Below, piece by piece: positions 55,661 through 64,000 of a stretch of DNA of 64,000 nt. Made by a program: the position numbers and the translations under genes. Every line of letters begins with the position of its first letter. Position 1 is the first letter of the stretch. The notes under the pieces are model-generated. The model ran no database searches. It worked only from the letters and a program-made list of their open reading frames with translations, and had not been told where the DNA came from. This DNA is from Aradus depressus (lineage: Eukaryota; Arthropoda; Insecta; Hemiptera; Aradidae). The DNA lies in contig OY759215.1 of the NCBI GenBank assembly GCA_963662175.1, positions 15,675,079-15,739,078 of the forward strand, written 5' to 3'.

Positions 55661-55909
55661 TTTCTTATACATATATTTTTCCAACTGTTTTTTAAAATTT
55701 TATTTATTATTATGTCTTTATTATTATTTATTTATTTTCTATCTCTTTGGAACAAAGCCAAGTTGGTTATTCCTCATTTCTGTCTTGAGCATTTGTAACA
55801 CATTACAGGGGCACACGATATTATTTGATTCTTACATCCTTTGCATTACGTCTTAGGGGAAATTAGATACTCGGTCAAAAAGTTATATTGAAATTGTCGG
55901 AAATGACCA

Positions 55910-55912
<3 letters not shown>

Positions 55913-55982
<70 letters not shown>
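55913..55982. repeat. AT dinucleotide microsatellite
   Basis: About 35 AT repeats, lying inside a very degraded family B-like stretch (about 55855-56080). Confidence 0.95.
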
Positions 55983-55986
<4 letters not shown>

Positions 55987-56082
55987 CTATGGACGCAACA
56001 ACTTCCTAGAAATATATCGATATGACATTTTATTTGTGGATTCAGAAGTCCCTGATTAACTAGAACGATGATTTTCGAAAAA

Positions 56083-56581
56083 ATCAGTTCAAGTAGAAGG
56101 TGAGTTTAGAGGGAGCCACTGTGCGATGTTGGGATTCGAACTGAGGCTCAAGAGATATACAATGTTATGGTCATAATAATTAGATGTGAAAATATAGGTG
56201 AACAATTTTATGGCAATGGACACCTCATAAAAAATTGTAATTAGTTGAATCAAGTGGAATGGCTAATTTAATTAATAGATTTCATAGCCAGCTCAATGGA
56301 GTGGATTATCGTGATTCGGTTCAGTCAATATTTTAATTTAATTATTTTAAAAAGGGGTCAAATGTTTGTTCTAGTAAAATATATACTTTTTTTCACTTGA
56401 ACTAATATTGAATTCCTGATATGTTCCTCTTGTCACCATTGGTCCAAGTGGCTATAGATGAAATTTTGTGCAATGGGAGCCGCTTGGATTGATAAAAATA
56501 ATAAAAGGAGAGTTTTTGTAGCCATCTAAGAACGGGGTTAGGAAAACCAGTGGCCTCACCATGTGCAGTGAAACTCGTCCA
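56083..56581. other. no gene seen
   Basis: AT-rich, unrecognised. Confidence 0.35.
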
Positions 56582-56752
56582 ATGAAACTCATTATCGTAC
56601 GAAATAAATAAAAGAAACTTATTTTTTGTAGGGATCGTCATGGAAACTCATCGTACGACATAAATAAAATAAACTTATTTTTTGTAGGGATCGTCATTGA
56701 AACTCATTATCGTACGAAATAAATAAAAGAAACTTATTTTTCGGGATTTTCT
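56582..56752 (+). repeat. three tandem units of about 57 bp
   Basis: Each unit is GAAACTCAT.ATCGTACGA, AATAAATAAAAGAAACTTAT, TTTTTGTAGGGATCGTCAT. The units begin near 56582, 56641 and 56697. Confidence 0.9.
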
Positions 56753-56772
56753 TTTTTCCATAAAAAAATTAT

Positions 56773-56880
56773 ACATAAATTACCGGTTTTGGCATTACAC
56801 TTTCGTCAGGTTTATTTACAAAACTACACTTACGTAATAATTGGAAACGGGTAGCTTATGTAAGATTTTTTTTGTAGAAT
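56773..56880. repeat. small palindromic repeat
   Basis: ATACATAAATTACCGGTTTT and TTTCGTCAGG on the left, ACGGGTAGCTTATGTAA on the right. Same family as 40855-40975. The minus strand gives CTGACGA, a spacer with GTGTAATGCC, then AAAAC, a degenerate hammerhead order. Confidence 0.5.
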
Positions 56881-56918
56881 AGACAATATGTAATGTACTT
56901 TACCTATTTAATCCACAG

Positions 56919-58160
56919 AACGAATTATTCAATTAGGGTCTCACTCTCCCTTCTAAACCAATCGTCCAAAAATTAATAATTAACTTAAATAGGCAGCCAT
57001 TACCTCATACCTCTTCCATAAAATATTTAGGATTAACCCTCGATAGAAGGCTGACTTGGAACCCTCACACTAGGACGACACGACTCACACTAGACCGGCG
57101 ACTTAGACTATTATACAGTATTTTGAATAGGCGTTCTAAATTATCTACTCGACAAACTTAATTGTTATACCTATCTTCTCCGACCTCTCTGGACCTATGG
57201 CTTACAAAAATATGGTACAGCCAAGACTTCGAACATCAAAAGAATACAGATATTTCAATCCAAGACTCTTCGACTGATCACGCAATGCCCACCATACGTT
57301 AGCAACAAGACTTAACACCGCGACTTGAACATCACATCCATAGACACAACCATTAAACATTTATACCAACGTTTCTACACCAAAATTTACTTACACACCA
57401 ATCGGGAAGTTCGCAAAATCTTAAGTACAAATTTACCCCACAATCCCCCAAGAAGATTAAAGAGAGTTTGGCATAGAGAGGTATGAAGTGATGTCATGAG
57501 GGTTCACCGCTGGGTGTTTTTCCTCTCTCAAGCCTCTCATGTCATATTTATTTTTATTATTTTATTTATTTATTTTTAATTTTTGTATTAGTACATTTTT
57601 AATTGTAGTTTAGTACATGTCAGCCCAGCCGCTGGTTGTGCATTTTTTGCATAGTTGTGACTTTAAATAACTAAATACAAAAAAAAAAAAAAAAAAAAAA
57701 ACTTAAATAGAGGCTTCTGAATTCTAATAATAAATTTTGTGTCGATAAATGCAATTCGTCGGCAGTTTCTAGGCTCATTATTCATATTATCGGCAGTTAT
57801 AAAATCGAGGCCCCTCCTCTGAATATTAATAACTATCGTTATTAGGAGTTTTGAATATATATGAAATTTTCGATAAACTCGATTCCAACCGCAGTTTAAG
57901 GGGGTTTTGAGTTACCCTCCCCCCTCCCGATTCCTGTCTTCCCTTGGGTCGAGTTGGCTCAAAATCAGTAGGATTCACATATAAAATTTCGTGTCGATAC
58001 ATTCGTTCTACCGGGAGTTATCGTATTCGCAGACATATAAGCAGACATACCTTTTTTTTTTTATTTTAGGAATCAAGGGGGTTGAAAATCAAGAAATTCC
58101 GTTGAAAACACAACATGGAATTTCTAATCAATTACATAACTTCTCCTATACTTACAGCTG
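56919..58160 (-). repeat. family B repeat split by a LINE insertion
   Basis: 3' end at 56919-56992 (AGAACGAATTATTCAATTAG, CACTCTCCCTTCTAAACCAA), then after the LINE the element continues from 57711 with units and the 5' hairpin end (CAATTACATAACTTCTCCTA) at about 58130-58160. Confidence 0.88.
56993..57699 (+). mobile_element. 5'-truncated Jockey-like LINE with poly-A and target duplication
   Basis: The duplication AACTTAAATAG lies at 56982-56992 and 57700-57710, with an A run of about 21 immediately before the second copy. Coding remnants: KYLGLTLDRRLTWNPHTRTT, RLRLLYSILNRRSKLSTRQ, then in another frame YGLQKYGTAKTSNIKRIQIF, QSKTLRLITQCPPYVSNKT and finally PPRRLKRVWHREV. Two stops and at least one frameshift are present. 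This is the clearest LINE insertion in the window and is younger than the family B copy it splits. Confidence 0.95.
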
Positions 58161-58197
58161 GGAAAGGGAAATAAATTTGTTTTATTTCTTTATTACA

Positions 58198-58498
58198 GAG
58201 GGCTCCGGTAGCTCAGTGGTATGCGTGTTTGCCTTCTGAGCTCAAGATCGTGGGTTCGAAACCCAACCGAGGTCCTTAGTTTATTTTATCTGGGAGGTAA
58301 AATAAACTTAAGCACGCCGTCCTTCGGATGGGATGTTAAGCGATGGTCCCGAGCCTGTAGTGTAGGGTAGACAAAATTTAGGACTCCCACAGTAGAGTCG
58401 GACTCATGTCCACCAGAGTGACGAAAGAGCGCTCTGGTAGTAGGCGATATGACCTCGTAGTTAAAGCCTGGGCATTAGTCATAAAACCTAACCTAACC
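58198..58498 (+). mobile_element. complete SINE-A insertion with target duplication
   Basis: The 13-bp duplication TTTCTTTATTACA lies at 58185-58197 and 58499-58511. Head GAGGGCTCCGGTAGCTCAGT, box B GGGTTCGAAACCC, tail CATAAAACCTAACCTAACC. A deletion near 58357-58366 removes the GATGTCAGGTACTCG segment. It sits next to a family B copy. Confidence 0.95.
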
Positions 58499-58511
58499 TT
58501 TCTTTATTACA

Positions 58512-58956
58512 AGTTTCCATAATATGTCCGCGTTTTTCCACTTATTGCATACTGCCGCTTGTTAAAAATGGTCCTGGTATAAATGCGCCTTAGAATGAAG
58601 TAATTGCAATGATTATTTACAATAAATGTCGTGTCTTCCTTATCCGCGAAATAGACTTATTCTTCCTTTCCTAAAAAAAATATATATATTTTATTTCAAA
58701 TCAAACCTTTGGAAAAGTGACGTTTTCGTGAAAATCGGATTCCCGGAAAGATTGATAGAAAGGGATTAGATTTGGAACAGTCAATCTTTTTGAACAAACT
58801 AAGTTGTTAGAGGCGGCCTACTGTTTTCTGTCTCTCAATCTTATCTCATACCTGCCATATTATTTTCAATAACGTTAGATGAACAGGAAATTTATCTGAA
58901 TACATCAATTTGTATCCAATAGACTTCAATTTTTATTTATTAACTCAATTTTATTC
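58512..58956. other. no gene seen
   Basis: AT-rich, unrecognised. Confidence 0.4.
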
Positions 58957-59313
58957 TACTTCCCTTAGCTTTACGAAGTATGAGGAAAATTATATAATGT
59001 GAAGTTTTCCGACCCCCTGATTCCTAAAATTTAAATAAATAAACACTATATCCTCCTATAGCATGAATATATCGACACAAAATTGTATATGTGTATTCAG
59101 AACCCGAAAAGGACGACACCTACTGGAGTGGGGCACAACTGTGGAACTATTAATTCCCGTTTCTAATGAAAATATCACCCAAAATTAATTGCAACAATTC
59201 AGAAGTCCCTTTGTAAGTCATTTATTAACTTTTAGTCCAAACGCTCGAATAGTTTTGGAGGGAGAGCGAAAACTAAATTTAATAATTCGTACTGGGGAAG
59301 TACAATGACGACT
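58957..59313 (+). repeat. family B repeat
   Basis: Hairpin start (ACTTCCCTTAGCTTTACGAA), TTTTCCGACCCCCTGATTCC, one to two units and the 3' end CTGGGGAAGTACAATGACGA. Confidence 0.88.
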
Positions 59314-59416
59314 TTTTTATATTTTCCTCCACTCAAAAGAAACCTATTAGTCTTCGATCTTTTTGTTTCGTTCCAAAATACACCGGTAGGAAAAGTAAGC
59401 ATGTTAGTGTAGTTAG

Positions 59417-59665
59417 TTATTATGACTCATGCCCGGGCTTTAACTGGTCATATCGCCTACTACATGAGCCCGACTCTACTGTGGGAGTCCTAAATTTTGC
59501 CTACCCTAAATTTTTATTCACCAAGGGTAGGGTTCTTTAACGAGTACCTGAGATCGTACAGGCTCGGGACCATCACTTAACGTCCCGTCCGAAGGACGAC
59601 GTGCATAAGTTTATTTTACCTCCCAGATAAAATAAACTAAGGGCCTCGGCCGGGTTTGGAACCCA
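59417..59665 (-). mobile_element. SINE-A insertion, 5' truncated, with target duplication
   Basis: A 17-bp duplication CATGTTARTGTAGTTAG (one mismatch) lies at 59400-59416 and 59666-59682. The body is complete from the tail to box B (GGGTTTGGAACCC). The tRNA head upstream of box B is missing, as expected for an incomplete reverse transcript. Confidence 0.92.
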
Positions 59666-59682
59666 CATGTTAATGTAGTTAG

Positions 59683-59890
59683 TGTATACTCAGTTTTGCA
59701 TATTGTGTTCATGGTGAAATATTGTTCGGGTTTTATTTGTGGTTTGTCGGAAAATTTTTCCAAACTTCTCCATACAGAGATATTTTCAAGAAACTCTCAT
59801 AATTCACCGAGGTGCAGCTATCTGTCTTTCATACTACGAAACTCTACTAAATAAAGGTTTAATAAAATCGATTGAATATCCTCGAATCTC
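59683..59890. other. no gene seen
   Basis: No repeat or coding signal. Confidence 0.4.
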
Positions 59891-59998
59891 GTTTTTTACT
59901 TCACCAAATATACGAAGTATGGAGAAAGTTGTTAATTCGGTCAGATATTGGATGTTGATTTTTCATGTTTTTCGACCCCCCGATTCCTGAATTCCTTC
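59891..59998 (+). repeat. family B 5' fragment
   Basis: TTACTTCACCAAATATACGA, TTCGACCCCCCGATTCCTGA. Confidence 0.75.
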
Positions 59999-60238
59999 GT
60001 CAACACAAAGGTCACTTTGACTTTATTTTTTATTAGTACTAAGAGCTTCTTCAGTTAATTTCGAACATGATTTTGTTTTTTGTAAATACCTACCTTGATT
60101 TTTTATATATTGTTACTGTTTAACAAACTGTTTTTTTTTTTTTTTTTTGAATATACATATATGTTATATATTATTTTTAATAATCCGTAGATTAAAAGTT
60201 CATATATTTAAAAAATGTATTGAATTGGAGGAAAACCA

Positions 60239-60241
<3 letters not shown>

Positions 60242-60289
<48 letters not shown>
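60242..60289. repeat. TA dinucleotide microsatellite
   Basis: About 24 TA repeats. Confidence 0.95.
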
Positions 60290-60297
<8 letters not shown>

Positions 60298-60338
60298 TCT
60301 TTATTTACAAAGAGATATTTACAACTATATAAATATTA

Positions 60339-60854
60339 GGGGTATTCATAATGTGTGTTAGGTGTTAAATGTTATCGAAATAAAAATTTACAGGGACAGA
60401 AATTCATGAACACCCCCTTTATTAACAATTATTGTTAAATGCTAACTGTTATAACTAGCGCTCCAAGTGGCAATTAAAGGAAGTTTCAATATAACCGACC
60501 AAGGATTGTTGTCATTTATCTTGTTTTATTAGTTTTCTAAAAAAAATAAGTTAATGATGAATTAGACGAAATAATGGACAATATTTTATTAGTACACAGT
60601 TTTCGCTGTAGTGTAGATATGTGTTAAAATATAAAAGCCAAAACTAAAAAATTGTGTGGGCTGTAGATTGCTACCTAAAGTAATCTTGCATAACCTTACC
60701 AATATCGATTTAACAAAGCGATCTAACATACCTTTTCCTTTGTTAGATCGAAGTGTGTTAAAGTCTTGTATTTAGCAGACTACTGTCAAAATTTTTATCG
60801 AATTAACACAGTTAACAGATTTAACATAGTTAACACACACATCATGAATACCCC
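60339..60854. mobile_element. MITE, 516 bp
   Basis: Inverted ends GGGGTATTCATAATGTGTGT / GGGGTATTCATGATGTGTGT, continuing with GTTAA repeats and ATCGA.ATAAAAATTT. Flanks AAATATTA and AAATATAT are similar over 8 bp, which could be a degraded hAT-style duplication. The interior has another inverted repeat (GCGATCTAACA / TGTTAGATCG near 60718-60750). No coding. Confidence 0.75.
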
Positions 60855-60872
60855 AAATATATATATAGATTA

Positions 60873-61052
60873 GGTTTTGTGACTCATGCCCGAGCTTTAA
60901 CTACGAGGTCATATCGCCTACTACCAGAGCGCTCTTTCGTCACTCTGGTGGAAATGAGCCATACTCTACTCTGGGAGTCTTAAATTTTGCCTACCCTAAA
61001 TTTTTATTCACATAGGGCATAGGTCTTTAACGAATACCTGACATTGTAACTA
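60873..61052 (-). repeat. SINE-A copy, 5' truncated
   Basis: TTTTGTGACTCATGCCCGAG through CGAATACCTGACATTGTA. Confidence 0.88.
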
Positions 61053-61571
61053 GGCAAATATGTTAAATGTGATATAAATACTAAACTGTTTGACAAAGTT
61101 AATTTAGATATTTTTTGCCTACTAGTCTTAGTAATAGTTTGTAACGTATGTTCATTTCTTGTCTTTCAGTCTCCTGTGAAGGTTAGTATTCGCTTGTCGA
61201 ATAGGAGCCCTAAATAGCGGATATAGTTTTTTAAGGCGTTTTTAGGTATAAAGTAAAAAGTAGGTGAACTGTGACATGAAATATGCTGTGTCGTATTTCA
61301 CTGTGGTGTACAATTTTATATATGTGATTATGTAGGGCAGTGTATTTATTTTATAATATGTACAACATATTATGTAGTCATGTGAAGGATGTACTCGAAA
61401 GGTTTATATTGAGTTTAATGAAAAGGCCTCCATTTCCAGGATCCTCTCTAAACTACATATATATATAATATATTTATATATATTATGTGATGTTATTCAC
61501 TGTTTGTTGGTATATTCCGCTTTTGTGCTTACATATTTCAAAGGGTTCTCTCGGCTTGCGCAGAGTCTAGT
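61053..61571. other. no gene seen
   Basis: TA-rich palindromic stretch near 61455-61487. Nothing else. Confidence 0.4.
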
Positions 61572-61740
61572 TAGTTAGTTATTATGCCGGGACTTTAACT
61601 TCGAGGTTATATCCCCTACTACCATAGCGCTTTTTCGTCACTCTGGTGGCCGACCATCGCTTAACGTCCCATCCGAAGGACGGCATGCTTAAGTTTATTA
61701 TATCTATCTCGCAGATAAAATTAAGCCGAGGCCCTTAGTT
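61572..61740 (-). repeat. SINE-A copy with internal deletion
   Basis: GTTAGTTATTATGCCGGGAC, a deletion of the ATTTAGGGTAGG segment, then CGCTTAACGTCCCATCCGAA and CCGAGGCCCTTAG. Confidence 0.85.
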
Positions 61741-61811
61741 TGACTTCTAGATCTAGATATTTAGTGAATTGTAGTCAAATCGCACTCGAAAAATCGTCAA
61801 GTAAAAAAAAA

Positions 61812-62140
61812 ATGTTGGTGAATCACCGACAATGTACTTCCTCAGAACGAATAAACAATTAACATTTTTGTTCTCCCTCTAAAACCAATCAACCGTTTGA
61901 GTTAAAAAATCAATTATTGACTTACAGAGTCTTCTGAATCCTCATACTAAATTTATTGATACATTCATCGGTATTAGCAGTTATTAGTTTTTTTTTAAAT
62001 TCCTCCCTCCCTTTCGCCTGAAAGAGAATAGGTGTCGTCTTTATGGGGTTCTGGGTTCTGAATATACATGAAATTTTCTGTCGATAGATTCATTTTCTCG
62101 GGAGTAATCGTGTTCACAGACATACAGACAGACTTTAACT
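61812..62140 (-). repeat. family B repeat
   Basis: GGTGAATCACCGACAATGTA, TTGTTCTCCCTCTAAAACCA, one to two units and CGTGTTCACAGACATACAGA. Confidence 0.85.
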
Positions 62141-62149
62141 TTATATTAA

Positions 62150-62264
62150 CGAAATTTTATATGTAAATTCAAAATTCAATAATTAAACGATCGGATTAGG
62201 CCGAGGGGAAGGTGGGCATGAAGTGGCTCGACTCAAAAACCGTAAGCGTTGTAATGAATGTATG
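62150..62264 (+). repeat. family B unit cut by the inverted-repeat element
   Basis: AACGAAATTTTATATGTAAA through GTTGTAATGAATGTATG, where a family B unit would continue with TCGACAC. The inverted-repeat element starts at this point. Confidence 0.7.
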
Positions 62265-62577
62265 GAGTTGTTGTTCAAAACGTCTTATCTTTGCTAGATT
62301 ATAAAAACCAAAAAATAAAAAGAAGAATTGTTAAAGCAGTGAAAATATATATTATATAAATTCAGTGTCTCCTTTAGCAACCTAAATGTGGTTATTTGCC
62401 GCCCCTCGGAAAAATCTTTGCGGACGCCCACTTATTTTGTACGGAAAAACTGTATGAAATAGTGTATCTTGTTGATCTCAGGTTATGATCTAGACATACG
62501 TTTGAAAATCAGAACAACTAACGAGTAAAGAAGAAGAAAAAAAAATTGTTTTCACACTGTACGGGTGGGATGGGCTA

Positions 62578-62603
62578 CTGATGATGACGCAGTTGCGTTG
62601 AAA
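62578..62603 (+). ncRNA. candidate hammerhead-like core
   Basis: CTGATGA, then TG, ACGC-AGTT-GCGT hairpin, T, then GAAAACCGG. Stem II would be closed by a U-U mismatch, which weakens the case. Confidence 0.25.
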
Positions 62604-62812
62604 ACCGGTTCTTGTTGGAAATAAAACAGTGGAAAAAGGTTTTTTATTGCTATGAAAAAAAAAAAAAAATTATAGAAGATATTTGTTCACCAGATGCAGT
62701 TACGCAGAATCATTACACGTAAAATCTCTATATAACGATTAAATGCATGCTCCCAACCCACCCTTGACGTACAACTTTGCGAATAAGGTCTCACAAAGAC
62801 CGTGTTATTACT

Positions 62813-62869
62813 TACTTATATACTATTGATTTTTAGCCCAAACGGCTAAAAATCAATAGTATATAAGTA
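62813..62869. repeat. perfect 26-bp hairpin
   Basis: TACTTATATACTATTGATTT, continuing TTAGCC, a 5-base loop CAAAC, then the exact complement. The TATTGATTTTTAGCCCAAACGG part is family B 3'-domain sequence, so the hairpin likely arose from inverted duplication of a family B piece. Confidence 0.92.
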
Positions 62870-64000
62870 TATAATAATAGTATATAAAAAAAAAATTTAA
62901 TTTTTTTATGGAAAAGGGTAAGGGAAAGTCTTACTGTATTATTTTGAGATCTCCGACGAGAGATGTTTTTCTTGAAGGGGAGGCTAAGGGCTAAAGGGGT
63001 GGGAGACAAGGTGGGGTGGAGGGGATGTTGTGTCTTCAGTCGAGGTTCAGCCTTCCTTCTGTCAACACTACATGGGGTAACCAGCTTAGCTCAGCTTATC
63101 TCAGATCTATCACAGCTTGGCTGGGCTTACCAAAGGCACCATCAGAGCTTCGCCCTGCTTATCAAAGACACTATCAAAGCTTTCAGAACTTTATAAAGGC
63201 AGGCCACTATCGTCTTATCAGCGCTTGGACTCAATTCAAAGTCCTCTATCCCATCCAAAGTCCTTCCATATAAGCTTTTTAGTTAGATTTATCTTCATTT
63301 TACTATTATTTACATGAATGCTTTGCATGGAGCATTAAAGGTTTTGTTTATAAGTAGCGTACGAAATAAATATATTGTCAATTGGAAATGTATATTTTTC
63401 CTTAAATTCTATTTATTTATTTCATGTGCTTTATGCAATGCGCTAAAGTTCGCAAACGGTCTTTGTGAGATCTTATAGGTTGTACGTCAAGGGTGGGTCG
63501 GGAGCATGCATTTGATCGTTATATAGAGATTTTACGTGTAATTATTCTGCGTAACAGCATCTGGTGAACTTTTTTCCACCGTTTTATTTCCAACCGGAAC
63601 AGGTTTTCAACGCAACTGCTTTATCATCAGTAGCACATTCCACCCGTACACTGTGGGGTCTAAGGAAACAATTTTTTTTTTGTTCGTCCTCTTTACTCGT
63701 TAGTTGTTCAGATTTTCAAACGTACGTCCAGATCATAACCTGAGATCAACAAGATACACTATTTCATACAGTTTTTCCGTACAAAATAAGAGGGCGTCCG
63801 CAAAGATTTTTCCGAGGGGCGGCAAATAACCACATTTAGGTTGCTAAAAGAGACACTGAATTTATAATATATATATTTTCACTGCTTTAACAATTTTTCA
63901 ATTTATTTTTTGGTTTTTATAATCTAGCAATGATAGACGTTTTGGGAACAACTCGATCAATATCCATAATGTATCAGCTGATATTTATTACAAACAATCC

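Larger units (their letters stand above)
62265..63954. mobile_element. large inverted-repeat (foldback-like) element
   Basis: Arms 62265-62802 and 63457-63954 are reverse complements over about 500 bp, with termini GAGTTGTT...AAAACGTCT. Shared landmarks include GCCGCCCCTCGGAAAAATCT, GATCTCAGGTTATGATCT, CCCACCCTTGACGTACAA. Each arm contains a hammerhead-like motif (CTGATGA...GAAA/AACC at 62578-62603 plus; 63630-63604 minus). The interior (62803-63456) has no transposase. It includes a CAGCTT-rich stretch and a perfect hairpin. Alternative: two copies of one retroelement end in inverted orientation. Confidence 0.85.

Noticed and set aside
55269..55856. 195-codon open frame as a secreted or membrane protein
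   Set aside because: Pieces of a Jockey-like LINE C-terminus are readable in all three frames across it, so the frame is accidental.

Overview
The window is AT-rich nuclear DNA from a eukaryote, most likely an arthropod. No intact host protein-coding gene can be supported and nothing bacterial is present. It carries an R1-like LINE, several 5'-truncated Jockey-like LINEs, tRNA-derived SINEs, and decayed cut-and-paste transposons (pogo/Tigger, hAT, piggyBac, PIF/Harbinger). The SINE tail is CCTAA-type, which resembles the arthropod telomere repeat. The arthropod assignment is an inference from this mix, and the order cannot be named.

Two repeat families dominate and are named here for cross-reference. 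SINE-A is a tRNA-headed SINE of about 300-360 bp (box A GGTAGCTCAGTGGTATGC, box B GGTTCGAAACC, body with CACGCCGTCCTTCGGATGGG, tail CCTAACCTAACCT or a CTAA variant). It has about 20 copies, and several have clear target-site duplications. Family B is an unclassified element of up to about 700 bp. It opens with an imperfect hairpin (ACTTCCCCAGC...GGGGAAGT), contains tandem units of about 130 bp (consensus CTGCCGATGTAATGAATGT, then ATCGACACAAAATTT), and ends with GGAGGGAGAGCGAAAACG...CTGGGGAAGTACATAGC...GGTGATTCACCGAC. It has about 25 copies and fragments.

Layout. 0-10 kb: SINE-A and family B copies, a long-TIR MITE (4.4-4.9 kb), duplicated LINE C-terminal fragments (5.7-6.6 kb) and two pogo-like elements with TA duplications, one nested in a family B copy. 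10-20 kb: a promoter/first-exon-like block at 11.0-11.5 kb that recurs inverted at 50.6-51.1 kb, an internally deleted hAT with an 8-bp duplication, and a palindrome with a hammerhead-ribozyme-like core. 19.5-20.7 kb: remnants of a PIF/Harbinger transposase and a MADF-domain start. 24.5-25.3 kb: a minisatellite. 26.1-29.6 kb: R1-like LINE sequence (one long reading frame with two stops, abutting a second 3' fragment and near a third, inverted one), flanked by inverted hammerhead-like motifs. 34.6-37.0 kb: a long-TIR element containing a piggyBac deletion derivative with TTAA duplications. 38-44 kb: LINE fragments, palindromes and a complete SINE-A with an 11-bp duplication. 46-49.6 kb: the best family B copy, a 74-bp tandem array ending in an inverted unit, and a TIR MITE. 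50-60 kb: SINE-A, family B, Jockey-like 3' ends, one with poly-A and target-site duplication inside a family B copy. 60-64 kb: a MITE and a large inverted-repeat element with arms of about 500 bp.

The genes do not form a pathway. The window records nested transposition, and relative ages can be read from the nesting. The least explained items are the recurrent hammerhead-like palindromes, the inverted exon-like block, and family B itself.
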